A DNA stretch of 64,000 nucleotides from Alphaproteobacteria bacterium (GCA_009694135.1 SHVS01000002.1:1-64000), one strand, 5' to 3'. Numbered from the stretch's first letter, positions 36,961-47,038 are shown. Program-made: numbers and translations. Notes: generated by a model not told the origin, from the letters alone.

Positions 36961-37042
36961 ACCGCGTAATGGGCTCGGGTGTCGCCGCTTGCGCCCTTAG
37001 CCAGTGTCAGTTATCCACAGCGGCGGGGGAGGAACCTGATCA

Positions 37043-38854
37043 GTGCGGCAGAATAGGGCAACTCGTCCGGCGCGTTCCGGGCTGGCGCTCGCGGCCATCC
37101 TTCTTGGGTGGCTGGCGGCACAGCCTGGGTTGGCAGCCGATGCGCCGGGCGGCGGGCAACCGCGCCCGGCGGCGTTGCCTGCGCTCCTGTCGCCGGCCGA
37201 TATTCAAACCTATCGCACCATCTTCACGCTCAATCAAAAGACCGATTTTGATGCCGCCGAGAAACTGATCGGCACTCTCTCCGACCGAGTGCTGACAGGC
37301 TATATCGAGGCGGAGAAGCTGCTCCATCCGACCGCCTATCGCGCCTCCTATCCGGAATTGCGCGCCTGGTTGCAGCGCTACGCCGACCAACCGCAGGCCG
37401 ATGAGGTTCGGGCGCTCGCGATCAAACGCCGCCCGAAGGGGGCGGCCGAGCCGCCGCGCCTCGTCTTTGGCGATGCCCGCCCGAAGCTACCGGGCGCGGT
37501 CGAATCGCTCGATCCGGCCCCCATACCCGTGCCGCGCGGCGGACTTTCCGCCTCCGACAGGACGCGCGCAGATGCGCTGCGCGCCGATATCCGCCGCAAG
37601 CTGCATACCGGGTCGCTCTCCGAAGTGCGCGTGCTTCTGAGCCAGGAGCCGGCGCGAAGGCTGTTGTCGAACGCGGAGTTAGACGATTTCCGCGTCGATC
37701 TTGCCTCCGGCCTGTTTTTCCAAGGCGACTATGCCGGGTCGCTGGTGAGCGCCGAGTTGGCGATGCGTTCCACCGAAGAAATTCCGCTGTTGCATTGGTG
37801 GGGCGGCATCTCGGCTTGGCGCCTCGGCAAGTTCGAAACCGCGCAAATGCATTTCGAGCAGCTGGCGGTGGCGCGTAATGCCAGCCCATGGAACGCGGCT
37901 GCCGGAGCCTTCTGGGCGGCGCGCGCGCATCTGGTCGCGCGCAACCCGGTGGCGGTCAATTCCTGGCTAGAAGTCGGCGCCAAGCACGGCGAAACCTTCT
38001 ACGGCATACTCTCGCGCCGCGCCTTGTCGATCGACCTCAACTACGACTGGACCAACCCGACGCTCACCCCCGGTGACTGGAAGAAGCTTGCCGCCAATCC
38101 TATCGCCCGTCGCGGCCTTGCCTTGCTCCAAGTTGGGCGACCCGACGAGGCCGAGGAGGAGCTGGCGCGCGTCGCCGCCAACGAGGTCGAGCTTCGTCCG
38201 GCGCTCCTTGCGGTCGCCAGCGCCGCCAACCTGCCGTATTTGTCGATCCGCCTTGGCTCCTCCTTGCCCGGGTCATCGACCGCCACGCGCTATCCAACCG
38301 GGCTGTGGACCGACGAGGAATTCCAAGTCGATCGCGCGCTCGTGTTGGCCGTTATTCGCCAGGAGTCGCGCTTCGATGCCCACGCCGTGAGCCCGGCCGG
38401 AGCGCGCGGCTTGATGCAGCTCATGCCGGCGACGGCGAGTTACATGAGCCGCGAAGTCGCAATCAAACGGAAGGGGCAAAATGGGCGCGACCGGCTGTTC
38501 GAGAGCGACCTCAATTTTTCGCTCGGCCAGCGCTATCTGAGCTATCTCCTGGATAATGAAACCGTCGGGCGCGACCTGTTCCGCATGGCTGTGGCCTATA
38601 ACGCCGGCCCGGGCAAACTGCGGAGCTGGGAGCGCACCGTGCCCTATGAGGGCGACGCCCTGCTGTTCATCGAGAGCATTCCCTCGCAGGAAACGCGATT
38701 GTTCATCGAGCGCGTGTTGAGCAACCTGTGGATCTATCGCCACCGGTTAGGGCAGGATGCGCCCGACTTGGCCGCTGTCGCCGCCGGCGACTGGCCGCGT
38801 TATGTCGAGAGCGCTCGCAAGACCCGAAACCTGGCCCGCCGTGACGGCAACTGA
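37043..38854 (+). CDS. slt: Soluble lytic murein transglycosylase
   Basis: The 603-residue periplasmic enzyme cleaves peptidoglycan with 1,6-anhydro product formation. A signal peptide (cut near GLAADAP) is followed by a long alpha-helical superhelix (about residues 60-400) and a C-terminal SLT domain. The catalytic E441 is in [13 protein letters not shown], with the [13 protein letters not shown] and AYNAGPG motifs. It starts with GTG at 37043 behind a strong GGAGGAA site. The 3' end overlaps moaB by 14 bases. Confidence 0.92.
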   Translation: MRQNRATRPARSGLALAAILLGWLAAQPGLAADAPGGGQPRPAALPALLSPADIQTYRTIFTLNQKTDFDAAEKLIGTLSDRVLTGYIEAEKLLHPTAYRASYPELRAWLQRYADQPQADEVRALAIKRRPKGAAEPPRLVFGDARPKLPGAVESLDPAPIPVPRGGLSASDRTRADALRADIRRKLHTGSLSEVRVLLSQEPARRLLSNAELDDFRVDLASGLFFQGDYAGSLVSAELAMRSTEEIPLLHWWGGISAWRLGKFETAQMHFEQLAVARNASPWNAAAGAFWAARAHLVARNPVAVNSWLEVGAKHGETFYGILSRRALSIDLNYDWTNPTLTPGDWKKLAANPIARRGLALLQVGRPDEAEEELARVAANEVELRPALLAVASAANLPYLSIRLGSSLPGSSTATRYPTGLWTDEEFQVDRALVLAVIRQESRFDAHAVSPAGARGLMQLMPATASYMSREVAIKRKGQNGRDRLFESDLNFSLGQRYLSYLLDNETVGRDLFRMAVAYNAGPGKLRSWERTVPYEGDALLFIESIPSQETRLFIERVLSNLWIYRHRLGQDAPDLAAVAAGDWPRYVESARKTRNLARRDGN

Positions 38855-39374
38855 ACGCAGCTTTAAGCCGGTTAATATCGCGGTTCTGACCGTCTCTGAT
38901 ACGCGCGGCCTGGCCGATGATCGCTCCGGCGATACGCTGGTCGAGCGCCTGACCAAGGACGGGCATAAGCTTGCCGCGCGCGCCGTGGTGCGCGACGAGG
39001 TGGCTCGGATCGTGGCCCAGCTCAACACCTGGATCGACGACCCACTGATCGACGTGATCCTCACCACCGGCGGCACCGGCGTCACCGGCCGCGACGTCAC
39101 CCCGGAAGCCGTGGCCAAGGTGGCCGAGAAGGACATCCCCGGTTTCGGCGAGCTGTTCCGTTATTTGAGCTTCGCCAAGATCGGAACCTCCACGATCCAA
39201 TCGCGCGCCTGCGCCGCCGTCACGCGCGGCACTTATATTTTCGCCCTGCCCGGCTCGCCCGGCGCCTGCCGCGACGCCTGGGACGATATTCTCCACCACC
39301 AACTCGATCTCCGCACCCGCCCGTGCAACCTCGTCGAGATGACGCCGCGCCTGCGCGAGCACGAAAAGAGGTAG
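38841..39374 (+). CDS. moaB: Molybdenum cofactor biosynthesis protein B
   Basis: The 177-residue MoaB/Mog-type protein has the MPT-binding pattern VLTVSDTRG ... [18 protein letters not shown] and a [15 protein letters not shown]-terminal region. It should adenylylate or bind molybdopterin during Moco synthesis, which the sulfite dehydrogenase at 10.8 kb would need. The start is taken as GTG 38841 (VTATERSF), overlapping slt by 14 bases; an upstream ATG would add 28 residues that read like slt shadow sequence. Confidence 0.88.
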   Translation: MTATERSFKPVNIAVLTVSDTRGLADDRSGDTLVERLTKDGHKLAARAVVRDEVARIVAQLNTWIDDPLIDVILTTGGTGVTGRDVTPEAVAKVAEKDIPGFGELFRYLSFAKIGTSTIQSRACAAVTRGTYIFALPGSPGACRDAWDDILHHQLDLRTRPCNLVEMTPRLREHEKR

Positions 39375-39416
39375 CGGCTACCAGAGTCCTGATGGTGTCT
39401 GAGTTCGAAAGGGAGA

Positions 39417-39941
39417 TTAGCCTCTACTGCCGCCAATCTGAGTATTAAGTGTCGCGCCAAGCGACGCGTAGCGATTGACCAATGCTTTATAGGCCTCAAA
39501 GTCCCGCTTATACTTGGCCATCGGGTAGTCGCCGATCCCCTGGATTTTCGCAACCATCTGGATGCATATGTCTCGCAAGTGCAGAATGGTCGATAATAGG
39601 GCCAAAACAAACTCCAGGAACACTGGCGGTTGCTGATAGAAATCCGCGCTTTTTCCGACTCGTTCAAGATCGGATGCAAGGATCGTCAGCTTCGCAACAT
39701 GTGACTCGTAGTCAATTTTTTGAAACAGGCCAGGGATCGGCAGCACTTTTCGAATCGAGAATTTGAAGATCGCGTCATGCACTTTCACGTACGCGGTGAG
39801 GATATTATGGGCGTCAAACAGGGCCTGCTGCAGAGATGGTTGCTCAGAACGTTCAGCAATAGAGGGATGGCTCGGAGAGCCTTTAGGCATCAAGGCCACC
39901 TTCGCGGCGGCTAACGAATCGTTCGAGAACAAGTATCTCAT
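39417..39941 (-). CDS. Hypothetical accessory protein, downstream gene of pair
   Basis: This 174-residue protein is predicted mostly helical, with the middle hydrophobic segment PPVFLEFVLALLSTILHL. It has no signal peptide and no recognised motif. Its base and codon use are clearly less GC-rich than the flanking moaB and radical SAM genes, suggesting acquired DNA. The start at 39941 overlaps the 3' end of the other unknown gene by 59 bases, so the two are probably co-translated. No function can be inferred. Confidence 0.55.
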   Translation of the reverse strand: MRYLFSNDSLAAAKVALMPKGSPSHPSIAERSEQPSLQQALFDAHNILTAYVKVHDAIFKFSIRKVLPIPGLFQKIDYESHVAKLTILASDLERVGKSADFYQQPPVFLEFVLALLSTILHLRDICIQMVAKIQGIGDYPMAKYKRDFEAYKALVNRYASLGATLNTQIGGSRG

Positions 39942-40215
39942 TTTCCAAGTTCGTGATCTCGCGTGCCGTTGCCGGGTTAACACTGCCGTCCTTGGGAAAC
40001 ATGCCGATAGATGCGCGCCGTTCCCTTAACGCGGACAAAAGACTTCGCAACCCGCTTAGTTCTTCATCGAGTGACAAGTTGCCGACTCCTTGCTGATTTC
40101 CGATATAGATATAGTGAGTTGGTGCCGAATTCGATACGTCAGCGGTGGTTCCGTCGGAACCATTGGATTTCAATTTCAGGCACCCTAAATGTTCTTGCTT
40201 TGTTCCATTCGGCAT
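39883..40215 (-). CDS. Hypothetical accessory protein, upstream gene of pair
   Basis: This 110-residue protein has a polar, disordered-looking N terminus, a beta-like THYIYIGNQQGVGN segment and a helical C-terminal half containing LSGLRSLLSALRERRASIG and ITNLENEILVLERFVSRRE, which could form a coiled coil. The ATG at 40215 leaves only 14 bases to the divergent radical SAM gene, too little for two promoters, so a later start (for example the TTG near 40173) is possible. Lower GC than its neighbours; family unknown. Confidence 0.5.
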   Translation of the reverse strand: MPNGTKQEHLGCLKLKSNGSDGTTADVSNSAPTHYIYIGNQQGVGNLSLDEELSGLRSLLSALRERRASIGMFPKDGSVNPATAREITNLENEILVLERFVSRREGGLDA

Positions 40216-40229
40216 GGCAGAGAACGACC

Positions 40230-41318
40230 ATGTCGAGCGATGTCCTCCCCGACCGGGCAAAAAAGGGGCGCGGCGCGGTCACGAACCGTCCCGGCCGCTT
40301 CGAGCCGCATGCGCGCGCACGCACAGCTGATGGGTGGGAAGTCGCCGGGGCAGAGGATGACGAGCCCTCGCCGCGCACCACGGTCACGGTCGAACGCGCG
40401 CGCGCGATCATCACCCGCAACGATTCCCCCGACATTCCGTTCGACCGCTCGATCAATCCCTATCGCGGCTGCGAGCACGGCTGCGTCTATTGCTACGCGC
40501 GGCCGACACACGCCTATCTGGGGCTTTCGCCGGGCCTCGATTTCGAGACTAAGCTGTTCGCCAAGCCGGAGGCGGCGGAGCTGCTGAAGCGGGAACTGGC
40601 GCGCAAGGGCTATAGCCCGGCCATGATCGCCATGGGCACCAATACCGATCCCTATCAGCCGATCGAAAAGCGCCTCGGCATCACCCGCGCGATCCTGCAA
40701 GTCCTGGCCGATTGCGGCCATCCGGTCGGGATCACGACCAAGAGCGCGCTGGTGCTGCGCGACTTGGATATTCTCGGCCCGATGGCGGCGAAGGGCTTGG
40801 CGCGGGTCGCGGTCTCGGTGACCACGCTCGATGCGGTGCTAGCGCGCAAGATGGAGCCGCGCGCCGCGACCCCTGCCCGCCGCCTGGGCGCGATCGAGGG
40901 ACTGGCCGCCGCCGGCGTGCCCGCCATGGTGATGGCGGCGCCGATGATCCCCGGGCTGAACGACGCCGAGCTGGAGCGGATCCTGGAAGCCGCGCGCGAC
41001 GCCGGCGCCAGCGGGGCCGGCTATGTGCTGTTGCGCCTGCCGCTGGAAATCAAGGATCTGTTCGGCGAATGGCTGGCCGAGCATTACCCGGATCGCGCCG
41101 CGCGGATCGAGGCCTTGGTGCGGGAAACCCGCGGCGGCAAGCTTTACGATGCGGGGTTCAAGACCCGTATGCGTGGCACCGGGATCTACGCGCAACTCCT
41201 GGCTGAGCGCTTCCGGCTGGCTTGCCGTAAGCTCGGGCTCGTGACCCCGCGCGAGCCCTTGCGTACGGATCTCTTTCGACCACCGGGAGACGCCGCGCAG
41301 TTTCGCTTGGCGCTGTAA
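40230..41318 (+). CDS. PA0069-type radical SAM protein (SplB-related)
   Basis: The 362-residue radical SAM enzyme has the cluster motif C81-x3-C85-x2-C88 in GCEHGCVYCYAR. The preceding NPYRG and following MIAMGTNTDPYQPIE are characteristic of the PA0069/SplB-like family. Its function is unknown; relation to spore photoproduct lyase does not imply the same reaction in a non-spore-former. The ATG at 40230 has only a weak ribosome site. The accessory gene pair diverges immediately upstream. Confidence 0.85.
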   Translation: MSSDVLPDRAKKGRGAVTNRPGRFEPHARARTADGWEVAGAEDDEPSPRTTVTVERARAIITRNDSPDIPFDRSINPYRGCEHGCVYCYARPTHAYLGLSPGLDFETKLFAKPEAAELLKRELARKGYSPAMIAMGTNTDPYQPIEKRLGITRAILQVLADCGHPVGITTKSALVLRDLDILGPMAAKGLARVAVSVTTLDAVLARKMEPRAATPARRLGAIEGLAAAGVPAMVMAAPMIPGLNDAELERILEAARDAGASGAGYVLLRLPLEIKDLFGEWLAEHYPDRAARIEALVRETRGGKLYDAGFKTRMRGTGIYAQLLAERFRLACRKLGLVTPREPLRTDLFRPPGDAAQFRLAL

Positions 41319-41383
41319 AACAGCCGCGCTTGCACGCTACGCTAGCTTGCAAGCGCGGGGGGCCGCCGGTACATCCCACAGCC

Positions 41384-42367
41384 GTGCGCATCTTCCGCCA
41401 CCCCGCCGCCGTCCCGGCGTCGCTCGCCGGCGCGGTGTTGGCCATCGGTAATTTCGACGGCGTGCATCGCGGCCATCAGGCGCTGCTCGCCCAAGCGCGC
41501 GAACGGGCGCGCGCCGCTGGCAAGCCGCTGGCCGTGCTCACCTTCGAGCCGCATCCACGCCGGCTGTTCCAGCCGGACCTGGCGCCCTTCCGCCTGACGC
41601 CGTTCCGCATCAAGGCGCGGCATCTGGAGGCGCTCGGGCTCGATTTCCTGGTGGTGCAGCGCTTCAATCGCGGCTTTGCCGCCGTCACCGCCGAGGCCTT
41701 CGCCGACGAAGTGCTGGCCAAGGGCATCCGCCCGAGCGAGGTGATCGTCGGCTACAACTTCGCCTATGGCCACAAGCGCCAGGGCAGCATCGAGACGCTC
41801 ACAGCCGCCGGGCGCGCGCTCGGCTTCGCGGTCACCATTGTCGCCGCGATTAAGGGCGGCCATGACGAGGTCTATTCCTCGACGCTGATCCGCCAGCACC
41901 TGGCCGAAGGCCGCCCGGTCGAGGCCGCCGCTTTGCTCGGGCATTTGTGGGAAATCGAAGGCCGCGTGCGCCATGGCGAGGCGCGCGGGCGCGAACTCAA
42001 CGTGCCCACGGCCAATATCGATCTGCGCGATTACGTCCGGTCGAAACCCGGCATCTACGCCATCCGCGCCGGAATCGACCTCGGCGGCCGCACCGAGTGG
42101 CAAGACGGCGTCGGCTATTTCGGCCCGCGCCCGACGCTCGGCGGCGGGACACCCTTTCTGGAGGCGCATCTGTTCGACTTCGCCGGCGACCTGTACGGTC
42201 GCCATTTGCGCGTGGCGCTGATCGAGTTCCTGCGCGGCGACCAGACCTTCGCCAGCCTCGACGCCCTAAAAACGCAGATGGCGGAGGACATCCGCCAAGC
42301 ACGCGCCGTTCTGGCCGCGCGCACGCTTGGCGCCGGCGAGCTCAGCGTCGGCCCCGGTCGGCGCTAG
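41384..42367 (+). CDS. ribF: Bifunctional riboflavin kinase / FAD synthetase
   Basis: The 327-residue enzyme phosphorylates riboflavin to FMN and adenylylates FMN to FAD. The N-terminal adenylyltransferase has AIGNFDGVHRGHQAL and YSSTLIRQHLAEG. The C-terminal kinase has GRELNVPTANI and the later NPTI-equivalent region VGYFGPRPTLGGG. The start is uncertain: GTG at 41384 (VRIFRHPA) fits the family best, while a TTG at 41330 would add 18 residues. No FMN riboswitch is visible upstream. Confidence 0.92.
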   Translation: MRIFRHPAAVPASLAGAVLAIGNFDGVHRGHQALLAQARERARAAGKPLAVLTFEPHPRRLFQPDLAPFRLTPFRIKARHLEALGLDFLVVQRFNRGFAAVTAEAFADEVLAKGIRPSEVIVGYNFAYGHKRQGSIETLTAAGRALGFAVTIVAAIKGGHDEVYSSTLIRQHLAEGRPVEAAALLGHLWEIEGRVRHGEARGRELNVPTANIDLRDYVRSKPGIYAIRAGIDLGGRTEWQDGVGYFGPRPTLGGGTPFLEAHLFDFAGDLYGRHLRVALIEFLRGDQTFASLDALKTQMAEDIRQARAVLAARTLGAGELSVGPGRR

Positions 42368-42415
42368 GCCGGACGTAGGCTTGCAACGCGGCGAATATTA
42401 GATCATCTCCGCGCC

Positions 42416-42862
42416 ATGGGACTCGACCTCGGACTCAGCGCCGCCGCGCATGCGATCCAGCTTTCGGTCGCGCCGGTGTTTTTGCTTGCCAGCGTCGGCG
42501 CGATGCTGGCCGTGCTCTCGGGCCGGCTCGGCCGGGTGATCGACCGCGCGCGCGTGCTCGAAGCCCGGCTCGAAGCCTCGCCAACCGAACGGCGCGTGCA
42601 ACTCGATCGCGACCTGGCATCGCTCGCCCACCGTGCCTCGTTGATGAACCGGGCGATCACGCTGGTCACGATCTGCGGGCTCTTGGTCTGCACGGTGATC
42701 GCCGCGCTGTTTGTCGCCGAGATCCTTGCGCTCGACCTGGCGCTGCCGATCAGCCTAGTGTTCGTGCTCGCCATGCTGGCGCTGATCGGCGGGCTTTTGA
42801 CCTTCCTGCGCGAGGTGCATATCGCCACCCGCACGGTGCGCATTGGTCTTCCACGGAACTAG
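42416..42862 (+). CDS. DUF2721 family membrane protein
   Basis: This 148-residue protein has one N-terminal and two C-terminal membrane segments around a charged cytosolic middle section (GRVIDRARVLEARLEASPTERR). This is the DUF2721 layout, function unknown. It ends 6 bases before the -35 of the ileS leader promoter, so ileS is probably expressed mainly from its own promoter rather than by read-through. Confidence 0.8.
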   Translation: MGLDLGLSAAAHAIQLSVAPVFLLASVGAMLAVLSGRLGRVIDRARVLEARLEASPTERRVQLDRDLASLAHRASLMNRAITLVTICGLLVCTVIAALFVAEILALDLALPISLVFVLAMLALIGGLLTFLREVHIATRTVRIGLPRN

Positions 42863-42868
42863 CGCGGC

Positions 42869-42898
42869 TTGACCCTCACGCATCGGCGCTTCTATGTT
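42869..42898 (+). promoter_or_regulatory. Promoter of the ileS leader
   Basis: TTGACC (42869-42874), an 18-base spacer and TATGTT (42893-42898) form a good sigma-70-type promoter. The predicted transcription start, seven bases after the -10, falls on 42905, the A of the leader-peptide ATG. Confidence 0.6.
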
Positions 42899-42904
42899 CC
42901 GGCC

Positions 42905-42964
42905 ATGGCCTGGATGAGCACGCGGCCCATGGCGGCGCGAATTATCCGCCCGACCCTTGTATGA
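42905..42964 (+). CDS. Putative ileS leader peptide (19 residues, Ile-Ile)
   Basis: The short frame MAWMSTRPMAARIIRPTLV ends in TGA at 42962-42964. Adjacent Ile codons ATT-ATC lie at 42941-42946, directly before the 5' arm of a terminator hairpin, upstream of isoleucyl-tRNA synthetase. With transcription predicted at 42905 it would be leaderless, as known for trpL of Sinorhizobium. A ribosome stalled at the Ile codons would cover the terminator's 5' arm. Both the peptide and the mechanism are inferred; two Ile codons is a modest signal. Confidence 0.5.
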   Translation: MAWMSTRPMAARIIRPTLV

Positions 42965-42977
42965 GGGTCGGGGTTTT
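42949..42977 (+). terminator. Intrinsic terminator / attenuator in the ileS leader
   Basis: A 9-base-pair stem (42949-42957 with 42964-42972, CCCGACCCT/AGGGTCGGG) with a 6-base loop is followed by G and TTTT. It lies 43 bases before ileS and overlaps the last codons of the leader ORF. A competing pairing of GGCGG (42931-42935) with CCGCC (42946-42950) would disturb its base. It may alternatively just end the DUF2721 transcript. Confidence 0.75.
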
Positions 42978-43020
42978 CGCGTCCGCGCCTCCGCCAAACT
43001 CGACCAAAGGCCATTGATGC

Positions 43021-45945
43021 ATGAACAAGCCGACTGCTGAGCCAGGCCAGACCGAGGCCGGCGGCACCGACTACAAAGCCAGCGTCTTCCTGCCCAAGAC
43101 AGAGTTTCCGCTGCGCGGCGGGCTGCCGCAAAAGGAGCCGGAGCTGCTCGCCCGCTGGGAGCGGATCGGCCTTTACGCCCGGCAGCGCGCGGCATCCACG
43201 GGCCGGCCCAAATTCGTGCTCCATGACGGTCCGCCCTACGCCAACGGCAATCTGCATATCGGCCACGCGCTCAACAAGATCCTCAAGGACGTGGTCGTCC
43301 GCTCGCAGCAGATGCTGGGCAAAGACGCGCCCTATGTCCCCGGCTGGGACTGCCACGGCTTGCCGATCGAGTGGAAGATCGAGGAGCGCTATCGCGCCGC
43401 CGGCAAGGACAAGGACCAAGTGCCGGTGCTTGAATTCCGGCGCGAGTGCCGCGAATTCGCCGAGCATTGGGTCGGGGTGCAAAGCGGCGAGTTTCAACGG
43501 CTTGGCGTGATGGGCGACTGGGGCAAGCCCTATACCACCATGACCAAGCCGGCCGAGGCGCAGATCGCGCGCGAGATCGGCAAATTCGCCATGAACGGGC
43601 TGCTCTATCGCGGCTCGAAGCCGGTGATGTGGTCGGTGGTCGAAAAGACCGCTCTGGCCGAGGCCGAAGTCGAGTACGAGGATTACACCAGCGATACGAT
43701 CCTGGTGAAATTCCCGCTTACAGTCGCGGACGACTTGGTAGGCGCGTCGGTTGTGATCTGGACCACGACCCCGTGGACGATTCCCGGCAACCGCGCGGTC
43801 TGCTATTCACATAAGATTGCCTACGGCCTCTATGAGGTCACAGACTCCCCGCTGCAAAATTGGGCCAAGGTCGGCGATAGGCTGCTCATTGCCGATGCGC
43901 TCGCGGCCGAAGTGTTCAAGCAGGCGCGGGTCACGGCATTCAAGAAATTGCGCGATGTTCCAGTACGCGATTTCGCAGACGGCTATTGCCGGCACCCGCT
44001 CGCGGATTTCTGGGGGGGCTATAAATTCCTTGTTCCGCTCCTAGCGGGCGAGCATGTCACGGTCGATACCGGCACCGGCTTCGTGCACACTGCGCCCGGC
44101 CACGGCCGTGAGGACTTCGACGTCTGGACCGCGCATGCGCGCGCCCTAGAGGCCAGAAAGATCGACACGACGATCCCTTACACGGTGGATGAAAACGGCG
44201 CCTTCACCACGGATGCGCCCGGCTTCACCGGCAAACGCGTCCTCACCGACAAAGGCGAACCAGGCGACGCCAACAAAGCCGTGATCGACGCCCTGATCCA
44301 ACACAACGCGCTGATCGGGCGCAGCCGGCTGAAGCACCAGTATCCGCATTCCTGGCGCTCGAAGAAGCCGGTCATTTTCCGCAACACGCCGCAGTGGTTC
44401 ATCGCCATGGACCACCAGGTAGAGGTCGCGGGCGCCAGGACGACACTTCGAGGCAGCGCATTAGAGGCGATCAAGGCGACGCGTTGGGTGCCGGGCCAAG
44501 GCGAGAACCGCATCACGGCGATGATCGAAAACCGTCCCGATTGGGTGATCTCGCGCCAGCGCGCCTGGGGCGTGCCGATCGCGGTCTTTGTCGACAAAGC
44601 GTCGGGAGAGCTGCTGCGCGATCCCGAGGTGTTCGCGCGCATCGGGGACATCTTCGAAGCCGAAGGCTCGGACGCATGGTTTGCATCGGACCCGCAGCGA
44701 TTCCTGGGGCAGAAATATCGCGCGGCGGATTACGAGCAGATCACGGACATCGTCGATGTCTGGTTCGAATCCGGCGCGACGCACGCCTTCGTGCTCGAAC
44801 CGCGCCAGGACGCTGACTTAGCTTGGCCGGCGTCGCTTTATCTGGAAGGTTCCGACCAGCATCGCGGCTGGTTCCATTCCTCGTTGCTCGAATCCTGCGG
44901 CACGCGCGGACGCGCGCCTTACGAGGCCGTGCTTACGCATGGCTTCGTGCTCGACGAGAGCGGACGCAAGATGTCGAAGTCGCTCGGCAATGTCGTCGCC
45001 CCGCAGAAAGTCGTCGAAACCCAAGGGGCGGAAATCCTGCGCCTGTGGGTCGCGACCGCCGACTACGGCGACGATTTGCGCATCGGGCCGGAAATCCTCA
45101 GGGGCCAGGCCGATCTCTATCGCCGCGTGCGCAACACGCTGCGCTATCTGCTCGGCAGCCTGGATGGATTTGATCCGGCCGAGCGTCTGCCGCTCGCCGA
45201 GTTGCCCGAGCTGGAGCGCTGGGTTTTGCACCGGCTGTGGGAAATCGACAAAACGGTCCGCGCCGCGGCGGAAAGTTTCGATTTCAAGGCGCTGGTGGTC
45301 GGCGTGCATAATTTCTGCGCCGTCGATTTGTCGGCGTTTTACTTCGATGTGCGCAAGGACAGCCTGTATTGCGACGCGCCGAGCGCTCTCCGGCGCCGGG
45401 CGACCCGCACCGTGCTCGACCTGATCTTCGAGCATCTGACCGCGTGGCTCGCGCCGGTTCTGTGTTTCACGGCGGAAGAAGCCTGGCTAGCGCGCGATCC
45501 GCAGCGCGCCAACGGCACCGACAGCGTGCATCTGCGTGACTTTCCAAAGGTACCGGATGCGTGGCGCAATCCGGCCTTAGCCGTGCGCTGGGAGCGCATC
45601 CGCCGCCTGCGCCGTGTGGTCACCGGGGCGCTGGAGCGCGAGCGCGCCGAGCGGCGTATCGGCTCCAGCCTGCAAGCGGCGCCGGTGGTCTATGCCGACG
45701 AGGCGACGGTCGCCGCGATGCGCGGCGTCGATCTGGCCGAGGTGGCGATCACCTCGGCGCTCACGCTGGTCGCCGGCGCGCCGCCGACGGGCGCCTTCAC
45801 CCTGCCCGATGTCGACGGCATCGGCGTCGTGGCGGGCCCGGCCGAGGGCGTAAAATGCCTGCGCTGCTGGCGCGTGCTGCCCGAGGTCGGCACGCTCGCA
45901 ACGAAAGACCTATGCGGGCGCTGCGTCGATGCGGTCGGAACTTAG
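43021..45945 (+). CDS. ileS: Isoleucyl-tRNA synthetase
   Basis: The 974-residue class I aminoacyl-tRNA synthetase charges tRNA-Ile. HIGH is at residues 79-82 and KMSKS at 650-654. The editing (CP1) domain lies between, and the C-terminal zinc knuckle uses C946, C949, C965 and C968. This is the zinc-containing bacterial type. AAAGG at 43006-43010 is the likely ribosome site. Expression may be controlled by the leader peptide/terminator at 42869-42977. lspA follows after 17 bases and bamF overlaps it, forming an operon. Confidence 0.97.
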   Translation: MNKPTAEPGQTEAGGTDYKASVFLPKTEFPLRGGLPQKEPELLARWERIGLYARQRAASTGRPKFVLHDGPPYANGNLHIGHALNKILKDVVVRSQQMLGKDAPYVPGWDCHGLPIEWKIEERYRAAGKDKDQVPVLEFRRECREFAEHWVGVQSGEFQRLGVMGDWGKPYTTMTKPAEAQIAREIGKFAMNGLLYRGSKPVMWSVVEKTALAEAEVEYEDYTSDTILVKFPLTVADDLVGASVVIWTTTPWTIPGNRAVCYSHKIAYGLYEVTDSPLQNWAKVGDRLLIADALAAEVFKQARVTAFKKLRDVPVRDFADGYCRHPLADFWGGYKFLVPLLAGEHVTVDTGTGFVHTAPGHGREDFDVWTAHARALEARKIDTTIPYTVDENGAFTTDAPGFTGKRVLTDKGEPGDANKAVIDALIQHNALIGRSRLKHQYPHSWRSKKPVIFRNTPQWFIAMDHQVEVAGARTTLRGSALEAIKATRWVPGQGENRITAMIENRPDWVISRQRAWGVPIAVFVDKASGELLRDPEVFARIGDIFEAEGSDAWFASDPQRFLGQKYRAADYEQITDIVDVWFESGATHAFVLEPRQDADLAWPASLYLEGSDQHRGWFHSSLLESCGTRGRAPYEAVLTHGFVLDESGRKMSKSLGNVVAPQKVVETQGAEILRLWVATADYGDDLRIGPEILRGQADLYRRVRNTLRYLLGSLDGFDPAERLPLAELPELERWVLHRLWEIDKTVRAAAESFDFKALVVGVHNFCAVDLSAFYFDVRKDSLYCDAPSALRRRATRTVLDLIFEHLTAWLAPVLCFTAEEAWLARDPQRANGTDSVHLRDFPKVPDAWRNPALAVRWERIRRLRRVVTGALERERAERRIGSSLQAAPVVYADEATVAAMRGVDLAEVAITSALTLVAGAPPTGAFTLPDVDGIGVVAGPAEGVKCLRCWRVLPEVGTLATKDLCGRCVDAVGT

Positions 45946-45962
45946 GCCGCGGGCCTGAAGGG

Positions 45963-46448
45963 ATGACCCGCGCCATCTGGATCGCTGCCTTGGCAGTTGC
46001 AGCAGCGGCCTTCGCCCTCGATCAGGGAAGCAAGCAGCTGATCCTCGCCGCCTTCGCCGAGCGCGCCGGGGCAACCGAGATCACGCCTTTCTTCAACCTG
46101 GTGCTGACGCTCAATCGCGGTATCAGCTTCGGGTTATTCAACCGCGACTCCGAAGTGGGACCGTTTGTGTTCCTGGCGCTGTCGCTGGCCATTGCCGGCG
46201 GATTGCTGTTCTGGCTGCGGCGCATCGACCGAGCGTGGATCGCGACCGCGATCGGGTTGATCGTCGGCGGCGCGCTCGGCAACGCGCTCGACCGGCTGCG
46301 CTATGGCGGCGTGGTCGATTTTCTTGATATCCATGCCTTTGGCTACCATTGGCCAGCGTTCAACCTGGCCGACTCGGCCATTGTGATCGGCGTGGGTTTT
46401 CTGCTATTGGAGGGCATGGTTGAACGACGCCCTTCGGTATTGGGATGA
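45963..46448 (+). CDS. lspA: Lipoprotein signal peptidase (signal peptidase II)
   Basis: The 161-residue inner-membrane aspartic peptidase cleaves prolipoproteins. Four hydrophobic segments are visible, and the catalytic aspartates are D110 (GNALDRLRYGGVVDF) and D137 (NLADSAI). Clients in this window include the lipoproteins at 20652 and 46445. Its stop overlaps the bamF start by 4 bases. Confidence 0.95.
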   Translation: MTRAIWIAALAVAAAAFALDQGSKQLILAAFAERAGATEITPFFNLVLTLNRGISFGLFNRDSEVGPFVFLALSLAIAGGLLFWLRRIDRAWIATAIGLIVGGALGNALDRLRYGGVVDFLDIHAFGYHWPAFNLADSAIVIGVGFLLLEGMVERRPSVLG

Positions 46449-47038
46449 GCCGCCTGGCGCTGGTCCTTCGCCGGTTCGGATGCGCGGCGTCGCTGTGCGC
46501 GGCCGCGTCCCTGCTTGCGGGCTGCGAGGGTGCGCGCACTTTCATGGGCATGGATAAATCGACGCCGGACGAGTTCGCCGTCGTCGCCCGTCCGCCCCTG
46601 ACCATGCCACCGGATTTCCAGCTTCGCCCGCCGCGCCAGGCCGGGACGACGGCGCCAACCGCCCAGACCCAGACGCAGCAGGCACGCCAAACGGTCTTCG
46701 GCGTCGAGCCGGCGGCGGGCGCGCGCAACGCCGCGCCGACTGTTGCCCAAGGCCAGACCGGCGAAGGCGTCCTGCTGGCGCGCGCCGGCGTTGGCCCGAC
46801 CGATGCCGGCATCCGCGGCAAGGTCGATCGTGAAAGCGCCGTGTTGACCAAGGCGGACGAGACCTTCCTCGACCGGCTGCTGAAATGGCGCACTTCGCCG
46901 CAGCGCGGCGAAGTGGTCGACGCCGCCGCCGAGGCGCGCAGGCTCAAGGAAAATCAGGCGCTTGGCCGCCCGGTAACGGAAGGCGAGACGCCGACCATCG
47001 AGCGCAAGAAGCGCGGGCTGCTGCAGGGGATTTTCTAG
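46445..47038 (+). CDS. DUF3035 lipoprotein, BamF-like
   Basis: This 197-residue lipoprotein has a lipobox LLAGC with C27. It continues with the DUF3035 hallmark STPDEFAVVARPPLTMPPDFQLRPP, then a Gln/Thr/Ala-rich low-complexity linker and a charged C-terminal end. The alphaproteobacterial homologue in Caulobacter (BamF) associates with the outer-membrane beta-barrel assembly complex. It is coupled to lspA (ATGA) and precedes two M16 peptidase genes, a conserved order in this class. Confidence 0.85.
   Translation: MSRLALVLRRFGCAASLCAAASLLAGCEGARTFMGMDKSTPDEFAVVARPPLTMPPDFQLRPPRQAGTTAPTAQTQTQQARQTVFGVEPAAGARNAAPTVAQGQTGEGVLLARAGVGPTDAGIRGKVDRESAVLTKADETFLDRLLKWRTSPQRGEVVDAAAEARRLKENQALGRPVTEGETPTIERKKRGLLQGIF

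Noticed and set aside
37011..37019. Perfect DnaA box TTATCCACA upstream of slt
   Set aside because: It is isolated; a second perfect copy at 19210-19218 lies inside the sulfotransferase gene, so single boxes occur by chance, and no origin-like AT-rich repeats or dnaA/dnaN genes are near.
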